Shown here: in pieces, positions 23,390-32,158 of the stretch
Numbering within the stretch: position 1 is the first letter of the stretch
Layout of the letters: each line of letters begins with the position of its first letter
Origin: Candidatus Melainabacteria bacterium
GTDB taxonomy: Bacteria; Cyanobacteriota; Vampirovibrionia; Obscuribacterales; Obscuribacteraceae
Direction: 5' to 3'
Length of the DNA: 44,539 nucleotides
Assembly (NCBI GenBank): GCA_003242885.1
Contig: QKMZ01000009.1
Coordinates: 1-44,539, forward strand
Position numbers and translations under genes: made by a program
The notes under the pieces: generated by a model
Seen by the model: only the letters and a program-made list of their open reading frames with translations
Told to the model about the DNA's origin: nothing
The model's database searches: none

Positions 23390-23760
23390 TTTGTATTGAG
23401 CAGAGCAGTATCCATGTACATTCGAAAGCTTTTTACACGACCTTCCAATAGCTCGATGACGCTGGCAGCAGGAATCTCTACAGCGTTTCCTTTATCTGTA
23501 ACAAAATGCACTCTTGCTTCAAAGAGTGCGCGGTCATTAGCTATTAGAACAGCGACCTTTTCGTGGCGCATGCGCTTGACTGAGCTATAAAAATTTGAGA
23601 GTAAGTTCTCGATGTTTGATTGCCCAATTACCGGGACGTAGTTGCCAAATTGAAAACTGCTTTGACCAAAATAATATTTCTGCACTAAGTCTGATGCATT
23701 CATCTGGTCGACGACGGCGAAGTAGGAATCAAGCCATTCTTCAGATATTATCGGTAACAT
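23386..23760 (-). CDS. SnoaL/NTF2-like fold protein
   Basis: A small alpha+beta-cone protein of 124 residues (LDSYFAVVDQMNASDLVQKYY, VIGQSNIENLLSNFYSSV, HFVTDKGNAVEIPAASVIELLEGRVKSFRMYMD). Relatives are ketosteroid-isomerase-like enzymes or polyketide-tailoring proteins; activity cannot be assigned here. It sits between dienelactone hydrolase and isochorismatase genes, coupled to both. Confidence 0.75.
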   Translation of the reverse strand: MLPIISEEWLDSYFAVVDQMNASDLVQKYYFGQSSFQFGNYVPVIGQSNIENLLSNFYSSVKRMRHEKVAVLIANDRALFEARVHFVTDKGNAVEIPAASVIELLEGRVKSFRMYMDTALLNTK

Positions 23761-23763
23761 GAG

Positions 23764-24501
23764 TTACAAGACCTCACTTAAAAATTCGGCCATTCGATTC
23801 CATGATCGGCGCTCTGCATGTTCATTTAAGCCAGCTTCAGGAGTACTTTTGCCCATTGCGCCTTCACCTGTAAAGCTATGCTTTGCGCCGCTGTAGACAA
23901 TAAATTCCCAGTCTGCACCGGCATTGCGCATCTCTTCCAGAAAAGCTGGGATGGTTTCAGGTTTAACTACTATGTCAGCGTCACCGTGCATCACCAGCAC
24001 TTTTGCCGCAACCTCATTAGCTTTAGCCGGCAGGGTTGTATTAAGCTCACCATGTAAGCTGACAACGCCGGTTACTGGTTGTCCGTCACGCGCCATTTCC
24101 AAAACTGCGCAGCCACCGAAGCAATAGCCAATTGCAGCTATTTTGTCAGAGCAATCTGGCATAGATTTAAAAGACTCCAGCCCTGCGCTGAGCGCTTTTC
24201 TAAAATGTTTGCGGTCTTCTATAAATGGTTTTATGGCCTCTAGTGACTCGTGCGGTGGCTTTGGCAATACTCCTGGTCCAAATAGGTCGACCACGAAGGC
24301 TGCATATCCAAGCGAGGCGATGCGCTCGGCCCTTGCCTTAATGCTATTGTCTAGCCCCAGCCAGGTGTGCACAATGAAAACGCCCGGAAGTTTTCTCTTA
24401 TTGTCAGGCGTGCACAAATATCCGGAAAAAAGTTTATTTTCAAATGTGTAATCGACGTTCCTCGTTGATAGCACTGTATCTGGCTTAGTCTCATCTGCCA
24501 T
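23764..24501 (-). CDS. Dienelactone hydrolase family protein
   Basis: An alpha/beta hydrolase of about 245 residues with a Cys nucleophile in GYCFGGCAVLEMAR, acid in VMHGDADIVV and His in SGAKHSFTG, the dienelactone hydrolase arrangement. It hydrolyses cyclic esters or related compounds in the cytoplasm. The ATG at 24501 has AAGGA eight bases upstream and overlaps the end of the CMD gene by 11 bases; a GTG at 24507 is less likely. Operon context suggests breakdown of an aromatic or lactone compound, or detoxification. Confidence 0.9.
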   Translation of the reverse strand: MADETKPDTVLSTRNVDYTFENKLFSGYLCTPDNKRKLPGVFIVHTWLGLDNSIKARAERIASLGYAAFVVDLFGPGVLPKPPHESLEAIKPFIEDRKHFRKALSAGLESFKSMPDCSDKIAAIGYCFGGCAVLEMARDGQPVTGVVSLHGELNTTLPAKANEVAAKVLVMHGDADIVVKPETIPAFLEEMRNAGADWEFIVYSGAKHSFTGEGAMGKSTPEAGLNEHAERRSWNRMAEFLSEVL

Positions 24502-24886
24502 TATCACTTTCCTTATTCAAGTCATTAAGCAGCGAACCGCCCAAGTTCAGAGGGCCTAATCCACCAGACACTGTTGATGCGATTTTGCACATTAACCACA
24601 GTTCAGCCCAGGTTGCGCCTAACTTCAAAGCAGCAACAGCGTGATGCTTAGCTGCTGGTGAACCGTCATTCAAAAGCAGAGCAAAGCACACCAACTGAAT
24701 TGTCTTGTGGTCAAGGTCATCACTAAAGAATGTTCTATAACGAACTTCCTCAGCGAGTTTCAGAAAATCTGCATCGATCGACTCTGCAAAGTCGAATTTC
24801 CCAAGAGGCAACGGCGGCATAGCGCCAAATAGGTCAATATAAGATTGCTTGTAGTCGTCCAAGCTACGCTGTTTTTGTTCACTCAT
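24491..24886 (-). CDS. Carboxymuconolactone decarboxylase family protein (no CxxC)
   Basis: A 131-residue CMD-domain protein. NDGSPAAKHHAVAALKLGATWAELW matches the gamma-CMD type, in which the AhpD-like CxxC is absent. The N-terminus reads DYKQSYIDLFGAMPPLPLGKF. Either a true decarboxylase-like enzyme or a peroxidase-related protein. GAGG precedes the ATG; the gene lies 8 bases after aldehyde dehydrogenase. Confidence 0.8.
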   Translation of the reverse strand: MSEQKQRSLDDYKQSYIDLFGAMPPLPLGKFDFAESIDADFLKLAEEVRYRTFFSDDLDHKTIQLVCFALLLNDGSPAAKHHAVAALKLGATWAELWLMCKIASTVSGGLGPLNLGGSLLNDLNKESDNGR

Positions 24887-24894
24887 CGTAACCT

Positions 24895-26379
24895 CTATTT
24901 TTTAAAACTATGCAGGGGCTGTGCTGTTACCGACTCAGTGAACCAGCGCATTTGCGTATATTCATCCCAATTGACATAACTTCCGTACCGGCCACCATTG
25001 CCAGACTGCTTGGTGCCACCAAAAGGCACGTATGCACTATCATCGGTGCTCTTATCGTTGATATGAACCATTCCTGTGTTCATGCGGTTCGCGATATTGC
25101 GCGCACGCCCGAGCGATCCGAACACTGCACCGGAGAGTCCGTATTCAGTATCATTAGCCATTTCTACAGCATCCTCATCGGATGTGAATGAGGTGACCGC
25201 CGCGATTGGTCCGAACATTTCTTCCTGCCACGCGCGCATTTCGCTGGTCACATTTTTGAGAATTGTTGGCTCAAAAAATGTACCCTTACTAGACCCGCCA
25301 AGGACTAACTCAGCGCCTTTCTTAACCGCGTCTTCCACAATTTCGGAGAGCCTGTTAATGGATTTTGGGTCGATCATTGGCCCGTAAAAAACATTTTCAT
25401 TTTCAACTGGGTTGCCTACTTGCAATTGCTTAGCAGCCTCGACCAATTTCGAGATGTAATCTTCATAGACCGGTTGTTGTACAAGATGTCGACCGGCAGT
25501 CATACACGACTGTCCACCAAAATAAAAAGTGGCAAAAATCGCATTTGAAACAACAGCATCTAGATCCGGAACATCATCTAAAACAATAAACGGATTTTTA
25601 CCGCTGCCGCTGATAGAGACTTTTTTCAGAGTTTTGCTAGCAAGTTCAGCTATGCGAGCACCAGTGGCGGACGACCCGGTAAAGTGAACCATTGAGATGT
25701 TTTTGTCTGTTTCAAACGTCTGGGCGTCCGCTCCGTCAGCGGGCAGAACCTGAATTACGCCCTCGGGAAAACCAGCTTCTTCAAATATCCGAGCAAAAGC
25801 ATAGCCGCCACAAAGGATAGAATGAGGATGTGGTTTGAGCAGCACAGCATTGCCCATGGCCAACGCTGGAGCGATTACCCTTGCTGCCAGCAAGATCGGC
25901 ACATTTGAGGGCGTCAGCGCCGCCACAACCCCGTATGGAACTCTTTTGCTGTAACTGTGCCTGCCGCGCTTGTCCGCTAAGAGAGTTCCGGCTTGTTGGG
26001 TCGGATATGAAGCTGCTTCTAAAATTTCATCTGCACTAAATTCAATTTCAAATTCTGCTTTTGTGCGTGTAGCGCCGATTTCGCGCATCGCTACATCTAT
26101 CACTTCCTGTGCATGTAGGCGCAAAACCCGTTCTGCTTCAATGAACAGTTTTCGTTTGTCTTCGCAATTAACTTCAGCCCATTCTTTTTGAGCGATTAAA
26201 GCTTTTTGAGCAGAGCGGCTAATCATTGAGGCATCAGCCACCCCTACAGAGACGATAGATTTGCCAGTTGCAGGTTCTTTTATTTCGATGCTTGAGCTGC
26301 CTTTGATCCATCGTCCATCAAAAACATTGCCATTAAACAGCTCAAAATTCATCAATTTCGCACTAGTAGCTAACGCCAC
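24895..26379 (-). CDS. Aldehyde dehydrogenase with altered catalytic Glu region
   Basis: An NAD(P)-dependent aldehyde dehydrogenase of about 494 residues, closest in pattern to benzaldehyde/vanillin-type enzymes. Seen: ALTPSNVP, LLKPHPHS, FTGSSATG, catalytic Cys in FGGQSCMTAGRH, EEMFGPI and GGTKQSGNGG. The ELGG motif that carries the general-base Glu reads ISGSG, so that Glu is replaced by Ser. This could block hydrolysis of the thioester or point to another acyl acceptor. The GTG at 26379 follows AGGGGG; the ATG at 26352 is an alternative. First gene of a nine-gene operon, divergent from a TetR gene. Confidence 0.85.
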   Translation of the reverse strand: MALATSAKLMNFELFNGNVFDGRWIKGSSSIEIKEPATGKSIVSVGVADASMISRSAQKALIAQKEWAEVNCEDKRKLFIEAERVLRLHAQEVIDVAMREIGATRTKAEFEIEFSADEILEAASYPTQQAGTLLADKRGRHSYSKRVPYGVVAALTPSNVPILLAARVIAPALAMGNAVLLKPHPHSILCGGYAFARIFEEAGFPEGVIQVLPADGADAQTFETDKNISMVHFTGSSATGARIAELASKTLKKVSISGSGKNPFIVLDDVPDLDAVVSNAIFATFYFGGQSCMTAGRHLVQQPVYEDYISKLVEAAKQLQVGNPVENENVFYGPMIDPKSINRLSEIVEDAVKKGAELVLGGSSKGTFFEPTILKNVTSEMRAWQEEMFGPIAAVTSFTSDEDAVEMANDTEYGLSGAVFGSLGRARNIANRMNTGMVHINDKSTDDSAYVPFGGTKQSGNGGRYGSYVNWDEYTQMRWFTESVTAQPLHSFKK

Positions 26380-26464
26380 AACTAACCCCCTGACTGGAAA
26401 TGAACTGTTCAAAACAATACTAGACGTAGCGTTTCGAATGTTAGCATAGAGGTTTACAGTTTGG

Positions 26465-27079
26465 ATGAAAATGAAAACAACTTCTTCTAGAGGCAGACCC
26501 CGAAGTGAGGCTGGTAAACGGGCGATACTTCAAGCTGCCGTAGATTTATTAGAACAACGAGAGTTGCCAAGAATTACTGCTGAAGCAATTGCCGGTCGGG
26601 CTGGTGTCAGTAAAGCCACTCTTTACAGATGGTGGCCCAATAAGGCTGCAGTAATAATGGACGCCTTTTTGCAGATAACTGCACCTAATATTGCTTTTGA
26701 ACAAACGCTGCCGGTGCTTGAAAGAATTCTTGACCAGATGAAAAAGGTGGCACGTTTTTACAAAAGTCCGGCTGGAAGAGTTTTCCTTGCTTTGATCGGC
26801 GAAAGTCAATTTGATTCGGAATTAGCGCAAGAGTTTCGCGAACGATTTGTATTGTCGCGGCGTCAAGTCGCTGCTCATGCTATACAACTTGCGGTGGAGC
26901 AGGGAGTTTTTCAACCAAATATCGATGTAGAAACCACGCTCGACACCTTGTATGCGCCAATTTTCTACAGACTCCTTGTTGGTTATGGACAGGTTGACGA
27001 TGAATTCGTGGAGCGGGTTGCAGCGCAAGTTTTTGGTGGCATTCTAATAGACAAAAATTCCCGCGAAAAGGGCGCCTAG
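26465..27079 (+). CDS. TetR/AcrR-family regulator (second)
   Basis: A 204-residue regulator with the N-terminal helix-turn-helix RITAEAIAGRAGVSKATLYRWWPNKAAV after a basic arm (SSRGRPRSEAGKR). The C-terminal domain (SPAGRVFLALIGESQFDSELAQEF) fits the TetR_C_11/16-type families. It is divergent from the aldehyde dehydrogenase operon across about 85 bases, the usual layout for a local repressor. I did not find a clear palindrome in that gap, and the ACCGAACGTTCGGT site is absent, so it probably reads a different operator. Confidence 0.9.
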   Translation: MKMKTTSSRGRPRSEAGKRAILQAAVDLLEQRELPRITAEAIAGRAGVSKATLYRWWPNKAAVIMDAFLQITAPNIAFEQTLPVLERILDQMKKVARFYKSPAGRVFLALIGESQFDSELAQEFRERFVLSRRQVAAHAIQLAVEQGVFQPNIDVETTLDTLYAPIFYRLLVGYGQVDDEFVERVAAQVFGGILIDKNSREKGA

Positions 27080-27149
27080 CTAGGGCTCTCTCAAGTCTGT
27101 AGAGAAGGAACTCCAGCAGGCGCTTTGGGCATTTCACGCAGGAGTTCAA

Positions 27150-27995
27150 ATGACTGTAAATGTGGTCTATCTAACCCAATATGGGACAGTGCATGCTACC
27201 GACTCATTGATAGTCAACAGAAATATGGTTCGAGTAGTTGAGACGTCCGACAAACCAAAGATTGTAGCTATGCCCAATTTTAAAGGAGCTGCTTGTTGGT
27301 TTGGTTTCGCAGGTTTTACAGACAATGGGCAAGAATGGGCGGCGACTAATTGGTTAAAACAGGAATATGAAACTCACAAAGACAAGACCCCAACCGAGTT
27401 TGGAGACATTCTTGCAATTCAGCTCAATGGAATTCTGGAGCGAAACACAGGGCCAATGTCACTGCCTCGGGGAATGGGAATTCATTTAACTTTTTACGAG
27501 ACAATTCAAGGAAAGCAAGTTCCAGAGCTACTGTGGATAACAAACAATAACGGCATAACTGGGCTTGGAGGCTATACACAAGCAGCAGGTCCAGCCTTCA
27601 CTTCTCAACGACAAACCTTTCACAACATTAGTGGTCAAACGAACTTTGAAAACCATGGAAGCGACAATTGCAGGATAGTCGTATCAGACTATTTGACTTT
27701 GATTGGGCCAATTCCGTATCAGAATGGGGACAACGTGCTAGTTAATCTACCTCTAGATATTGCTGAAGCTCTGATTCAAACATTTCTCCTCCGAAGGGAT
27801 TTGGTAAGCACAGATCACCTGCGGGTTTTCGGTAAACGAGCGCTCTTCAGAGTGGAGTTTGCAGCGCTTGCTCAAAAGTGCTTTGCTGCGCCAAATAAAG
27901 TCAAAGTGGGTGCACCTTGTTTCAACCTTATGATTACGCCAGATGGAGGATATTTGACTGATACGCCTCATGACGATTGGCTGCCAACAGCATAG
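27150..27995 (+). CDS. Hypothetical protein, possible Ntn-hydrolase-like fold
   Basis: A 281-residue soluble protein with CAGGAG six bases before the ATG. The opening VVYLTQYGTVHATDSLIV followed by KPKIVAMPNFKGAACWFGFAG recalls the strand pattern of proteasome/Ntn-hydrolase proteins, but the match is weak and no catalytic residue can be named. The middle (GLGGYTQAAGP) and end (APCFNLMITPDGGYLTD) are not recognised. It is 70 bases after the TetR gene and could be cotranscribed with it. Function unknown. Confidence 0.6.
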   Translation: MTVNVVYLTQYGTVHATDSLIVNRNMVRVVETSDKPKIVAMPNFKGAACWFGFAGFTDNGQEWAATNWLKQEYETHKDKTPTEFGDILAIQLNGILERNTGPMSLPRGMGIHLTFYETIQGKQVPELLWITNNNGITGLGGYTQAAGPAFTSQRQTFHNISGQTNFENHGSDNCRIVVSDYLTLIGPIPYQNGDNVLVNLPLDIAEALIQTFLLRRDLVSTDHLRVFGKRALFRVEFAALAQKCFAAPNKVKVGAPCFNLMITPDGGYLTDTPHDDWLPTA

Positions 27996-28014
27996 CGAAC
28001 TAGAGTGCTTGCTT

Positions 28015-28035
28015 CGTCGGCTTTCAGCGCCGACG
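28015..28035. terminator. Short hairpin between convergent genes
   Basis: CGTCGGC and GCCGACG pair perfectly around a 7-base loop, between the ends of the 27150-27995 and 28083-29426 genes. There is no T-run, so termination is only suggested by position. Confidence 0.35.
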
Positions 28036-28082
28036 ATTCCACCCCACTCTCGAAAGCTGAAGCTATCGTTCGCGGCGCGGTC

Positions 28083-29426
28083 TCACGGGTTTTGCACATT
28101 AGACTTATCGAACAAGTTGGGTGATGTCTTTTTAAACAGCGGGTTGTTTTTGTTTATGTAAGGGCTCACTGATTGTGAGGAGCCGACCGGATTGAAAGGT
28201 GTTATGCCAGTCGGATTTTGCAAATAGTTTGGCTTCCACGGTTGCGACGATTGTGTCGTTGTTGACGGCGTCAGTAGTGGATTCGAAGGTGCCAAAACTG
28301 GCGGCGGAGCTGGACTGGTGAAGTTTGTACCATTCAGCGGCAAGCCTAAATTACTATTGGACGGTGTTATCGTTGGTGACGCTGTTGGTGACCAATCTGT
28401 AGTGTTTGCCTCGCTTGCAGGTCTTCCGGTCAACTCAGTAAAACGTTTTTGAGCTTCCGCTAGATCAGATTGCGCTTGGGCGAGATAACCTCGTTGAGCG
28501 TCAGCAAAGCTGCTCGATTTGCGCTTCTCGTAGTCACTGACCAAAGGATCTGCTAACTGTGCATCCATCTTTGCAATCTCTGAAGTGCAATGCGCAATTG
28601 TCTTCTGATAACGGTCTATAGCCATTCTTGTGTTGTAGATGTCTTGCTTTTTCTGGCTTTCCGCCTGCTCGTCTCTGCGTTTTTGATCTTGTTCTTGTTG
28701 TTGCTGCCAGGAGCTTTGGTCGCCACCCGGAGTTTTGTTATAACCTGGAATATAGCCTGGAGTGCTGGGTTCCGGACTTTGAGATGCTGGTGGCGTAGAA
28801 GAATGATCTCGATCCCACTTCCATGAAAAATCATGCCACCACGATTTTGCATTCATACTGAAAGCACCGAATGCATTCAAACAGACCCAGGCAACCACCA
28901 TGCCAATACTTATTTTCCAGCGAAGCTTTTCATCGGCTGCCAGTTTCGTTTGTTCCAGAGCAGACTGAGCGGATTGCTCACTATTTGCTCGTTGTGCATT
29001 GGCGGCAGCTTGTTTTGCTTTGGCTGCTGCTTCGTCTTCGGCTGCGCGCCGCGCACGCTCGTCGTTGCGCCTGCGTGCTTCGGCCTCTTCGGTATTATTT
29101 TCTTGTGTTGTTCTACGTTTGCCAGGCCCAGGAGCTTGCCCAGTTCCAGCCCGCTCACGCGGTTTATCTGCGGCAGCACCCGGTCTGCAAGCGCAATAGC
29201 CAGTGGCTTTGTGACTGTTTGCAAAATGCTTTTTCAGATCATCGCGCGCATTATTGATCTTCTTCATTTCCTCTTCGGCTTCGGCTTTGGCTTCAGCTTT
29301 CGGGAAGCGGTCAGAATGCCAAACCATAGCCAGGCGCTTGTAGCGTTCGGTTATTGCTTCCATGGATGTTCCGGCTTCTTTACCCATGACGAAGTATGCA
29401 CGGGCAAGTATTTCTTCTTCAGTCAT
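28083..29426 (-). CDS. Membrane-anchored J-like domain protein of the transfer region
   Basis: A 447-residue protein. Residues ~1-68 look like a J domain (MTEEEILARAYFVMG...ITERYKRLAMVWHSDRFP...MKKINNARDDLKKHF), but the HPD motif reads HSD. An Ala/Glu/Arg-rich helical linker follows, then one membrane span (KISIGMVVAWVCLNAFGAFSM), a Gln/Lys-rich coiled coil and a Pro/Ser/Thr/Asn-rich tail. The ATG overlaps the stop of the upstream membrane-protein gene (TAATG). With HPD changed, DnaK stimulation is doubtful. The operon with relaxase and coupling protein suggests a role in DNA transfer, or a passenger role. Confidence 0.7.
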   Translation of the reverse strand: MTEEEILARAYFVMGKEAGTSMEAITERYKRLAMVWHSDRFPKAEAKAEAEEEMKKINNARDDLKKHFANSHKATGYCACRPGAAADKPRERAGTGQAPGPGKRRTTQENNTEEAEARRRNDERARRAAEDEAAAKAKQAAANAQRANSEQSAQSALEQTKLAADEKLRWKISIGMVVAWVCLNAFGAFSMNAKSWWHDFSWKWDRDHSSTPPASQSPEPSTPGYIPGYNKTPGGDQSSWQQQQEQDQKRRDEQAESQKKQDIYNTRMAIDRYQKTIAHCTSEIAKMDAQLADPLVSDYEKRKSSSFADAQRGYLAQAQSDLAEAQKRFTELTGRPASEANTTDWSPTASPTITPSNSNLGLPLNGTNFTSPAPPPVLAPSNPLLTPSTTTQSSQPWKPNYLQNPTGITPFNPVGSSQSVSPYINKNNPLFKKTSPNLFDKSNVQNP

Positions 29427-30097
29427 TACTTGAACACCGCCGTCTTAATATCGCCGAAAAGCACAAGAAGGTTGCAAGCAGCAACTCCGATGACCCACCA
29501 AGGCGGTGCCGGCAGAATTGTATCGGCAGCGCTGCCGGCATCAGTGCCAGGACCTAACAAAGCCTCCGCGTCGCTCACCATGCCCTTTATGACATGATCG
29601 CATGCCGCCCAATTCACCCCTTCAACTTCCGGCTTAAAATCAAACTGCACTACAACTGTGTCATTGGGCTCTTCTTTGAACTGAATGTCCATCACAATAA
29701 AACGCTGCTTGCGTTCCGTCTTTGTGTGAAGGTTATTGACTGAGCTACCTTCCAAGTGTGACTCTTCGTCCGTATACCTAATCGTGGCATTGATTCTGCG
29801 CTCAAGCGTGTCGGCAGTAGGAACGTTCCACTTGTCGCCAAAGTTGTAAGTTTTTTCGTCAAGGTGTTTTCGGATCTTGCCAAATGCTTGTTTTACAGGC
29901 ACTTTATAGCGTCTCGGAACAGGATGCAAAAAGTTATAGCGCTTTACGCTTGCGTGATAAAAGAACGGATACGATACGCAAATTGCCGTTAACAGGCCTT
30001 CCATAGTGCCCGTGGCTGGCGTTTGAAGCACGCACACACCAGTCACCGCGCCCACCACGAAGAAGGTCACAATCGCAACGACTATTCCTACGCCCAT
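29426..30097 (-). CDS. Membrane protein of unknown function in the mobilization operon
   Basis: A 223-residue protein with two N-terminal spans (VVAIVTFFVVGAVTGVCVL and GLLTAICVSYPFFY), a soluble domain of strands (YKVPVKQAFGKIRKHLDEKTYNFGDKW, RFIVMDIQFKEEPNDTVVVQFDFKPE) and a C-terminal span (PPWWVIGVAACNLLVLFG). The soluble part resembles small lipid/ligand-binding alpha+beta folds but is not recognised. It lies between the coupling protein and the J-like protein, translationally coupled to the latter. Confidence 0.65.
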   Translation of the reverse strand: MGVGIVVAIVTFFVVGAVTGVCVLQTPATGTMEGLLTAICVSYPFFYHASVKRYNFLHPVPRRYKVPVKQAFGKIRKHLDEKTYNFGDKWNVPTADTLERRINATIRYTDEESHLEGSSVNNLHTKTERKQRFIVMDIQFKEEPNDTVVVQFDFKPEVEGVNWAACDHVIKGMVSDAEALLGPGTDAGSAADTILPAPPWWVIGVAACNLLVLFGDIKTAVFK

Positions 30098-30145
30098 CAG
30101 GTTCTTTCCTCATTCGATTGTTTTAGAAACTGGCACATAAACACC

Positions 30146-32158
30146 TCAAAGGTCATAGTCGGGTGCGGCGCTGTCTCGCTTTGGAGTAGGTCGCCGTTCG
30201 CTATCTTCTTCTTTGGATTTCTCCGGACGACTCCCACGGTCCGGTTTTCCATCACTTCCAGTCGACACAAGCGGTTTAACAATTTCAGTTTTCGGCTCGT
30301 CTTTCTTTTTTTCTTCCGACTCCGGTTCTACAACTTTTTCCACTGGCGGCCTTTCTTTTGGAGGCTCAGCTTTTGGCGGCGGTGGCTCATCTTCAACTTG
30401 CCCACGAGTTTTCACAAACTCCGAGATTTTGTGCTTCTCTCGAACGGGTTTGTCGTAGGACAGAGCTTGCTCATAAGCAAGTGGGTCTGTAAGTGGCAGC
30501 TTGAGCGGTTTCGTATCGGCTGTAAAAACAATCACTTGCTTATCGAGGCTAATAAGTTCATCTGGCGTAATTAAGTGCCGTCCCTGAATGCTCTCCTGAA
30601 CACGCCCGCTATCTCCGACCGTTGCTTCTTCGACAGTCATGCGTCCAATTGCTTCACTAAGGTCGCGTGCTTCTTGGAAGTTTTTCTGCTTGAAATAAAC
30701 TTGCGTTGCAGGCATATCAATAATGATCTGAGCTTCGCGTTTACTGTAGACCTGCTCTAGCTGTGCGTAATTTTGAAAACCTAAGATCAAACCTATTTTG
30801 TTTTTGCGAATAATCGATAAAGTGTCACCAATGCCGGAAATTTTGCCGAAGTTGGTAAACTCGTCAAGCAGCATGGTGAGCGGATACTTCATCCTTTCTC
30901 GTATCTCCAAAATATGATCGAGAAGGAAGTTCATCATCAAAGATCCAATTAATTTACTGTCTTTCGACCGGCTTGGAACGGCTAGATAGAACGTGAAGAG
31001 CTGGGTAGCAAGTGCATCCAAGTCGATGTCTGTTGTTTCAGTCAAAGCGATCATCTGGTCAGTCATCCAGGGATTAAGCTTAGTTACTAACCCTGAAAAG
31101 ACGCCATATTTGAAGTTAGTCTCTCCAGCAAGCCGCATCCAGCCTTGAAACTCCATGCGTGCAACTCTCGATGGGCTATCTTTTAAGACTTTTGCTAAAA
31201 CATCCGGACCTTCTGCAAGCAGCCAACGAAGCGCACCGAAGTGACCACGCTTCGGATCACCGGCAGCAGCATGTAGCAATAACGGTATTAGTAAGAGCTT
31301 TTCAGATCGGTTCCAAGTTTGGTCTCCACGGGCTTCGGCACTCTCACCGTTCATGATGACGAGGTCAGCAAGTTTCTCGGCAACGCTTGCTTTCTCTTCT
31401 TCAGGAGCGTATCTAATCCGGTCAATTGGGTTGATTCTACAACTGCTCATATCTGATGGATTGAAGCAATAAACCTTGTGACCGGCCATTTTTCGCCATC
31501 CGGAAGTCAGCTTATACAGCTCACCGTCTTCATATCCGGGTGTCGCCTCGGTCACGATCATACTTGTCGCAATTCGTTCAATTAGCTGGGGGAAGAAGAA
31601 GCCACGGGACTTTCCGACCCCGGTGCGCCCGCAAACAATGGCATGTGCGTGTGTCCAAAATTCCGGCACTTGAATGTATTGATTGTCCGGAGTTCTACCA
31701 ATGATGAACCTTTTGGCGTCGGCTGTTTTCTGGAAATAGCCTTTAGCAGCAAGGTCCTGGTCTGTTCCCCAACTCGCAGAGCCATACACTGTGCTCTTTT
31801 CTTTGTAGCTTGCAGCTTCTTCAACCCGCACAGCGTCATTTTGCAATTCCAACATGATGCGGTCGCAACGGCGCTGACAGTCGTTTTCACTAGCTCCGCC
31901 TTTGCGTTCTTCCATCTCGATGTTGATTAACATGCCGCCCGAGCTCGCAACTCTCCAGCGCAGAACAACCCGGTATTCCTGTCGCCACCAATCTTTGCCG
32001 ATTTGCTCGTCCAGACGCTCAGTCGCGAGAATCTGATCGAGCTGTTTGCTAGCTCTGTCTACTTTGTAGCCGAGACGGTCCAGAACGTTGACGGCCAGGA
32101 TCGGGAAGTCTTTGGCGGTCGTTTCAACGATGCCGGAGTCTTTGATCTGCACTGCCAT
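30146..32158 (-). CDS. VirD4/TraG-type conjugative coupling ATPase
   Basis: A 670-residue type IV coupling protein that links the relaxosome to a transfer channel. Walker A is GRTGVGKS (177-184) and Walker B is TMLLDEFTNFGK; the following IIRKNKIGLILGFQNYAQLEQVY and IIIDMPATQVYFKQ match the TraG/VirD4 C-terminal ATPase half. The N-terminal ~150 residues form a soluble domain instead of the usual two membrane spans. The tail is a Pro/Glu/Lys-rich disordered segment. It begins directly after the relaxase stop. No other type IV secretion genes are in this window, so the channel must be elsewhere. Confidence 0.88.
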   Translation of the reverse strand: MAVQIKDSGIVETTAKDFPILAVNVLDRLGYKVDRASKQLDQILATERLDEQIGKDWWRQEYRVVLRWRVASSGGMLINIEMEERKGGASENDCQRRCDRIMLELQNDAVRVEEAASYKEKSTVYGSASWGTDQDLAAKGYFQKTADAKRFIIGRTPDNQYIQVPEFWTHAHAIVCGRTGVGKSRGFFFPQLIERIATSMIVTEATPGYEDGELYKLTSGWRKMAGHKVYCFNPSDMSSCRINPIDRIRYAPEEEKASVAEKLADLVIMNGESAEARGDQTWNRSEKLLLIPLLLHAAAGDPKRGHFGALRWLLAEGPDVLAKVLKDSPSRVARMEFQGWMRLAGETNFKYGVFSGLVTKLNPWMTDQMIALTETTDIDLDALATQLFTFYLAVPSRSKDSKLIGSLMMNFLLDHILEIRERMKYPLTMLLDEFTNFGKISGIGDTLSIIRKNKIGLILGFQNYAQLEQVYSKREAQIIIDMPATQVYFKQKNFQEARDLSEAIGRMTVEEATVGDSGRVQESIQGRHLITPDELISLDKQVIVFTADTKPLKLPLTDPLAYEQALSYDKPVREKHKISEFVKTRGQVEDEPPPPKAEPPKERPPVEKVVEPESEEKKKDEPKTEIVKPLVSTGSDGKPDRGSRPEKSKEEDSERRPTPKRDSAAPDYDL

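Noticed and set aside
26413..26464. Copy of the TetR palindrome in front of the second TetR gene
   Set aside because: Neither ACCGAACGTTCGGT nor a close variant is present, so this operon is probably not in the first regulon.
28833..29597. Long plus-strand open frame of 254 codons
   Set aside because: It is antisense to the J-like and membrane-protein genes, whose minus-strand frames show domains, couplings and plausible composition. The plus-strand translation is Cys/Phe-rich without any domain.
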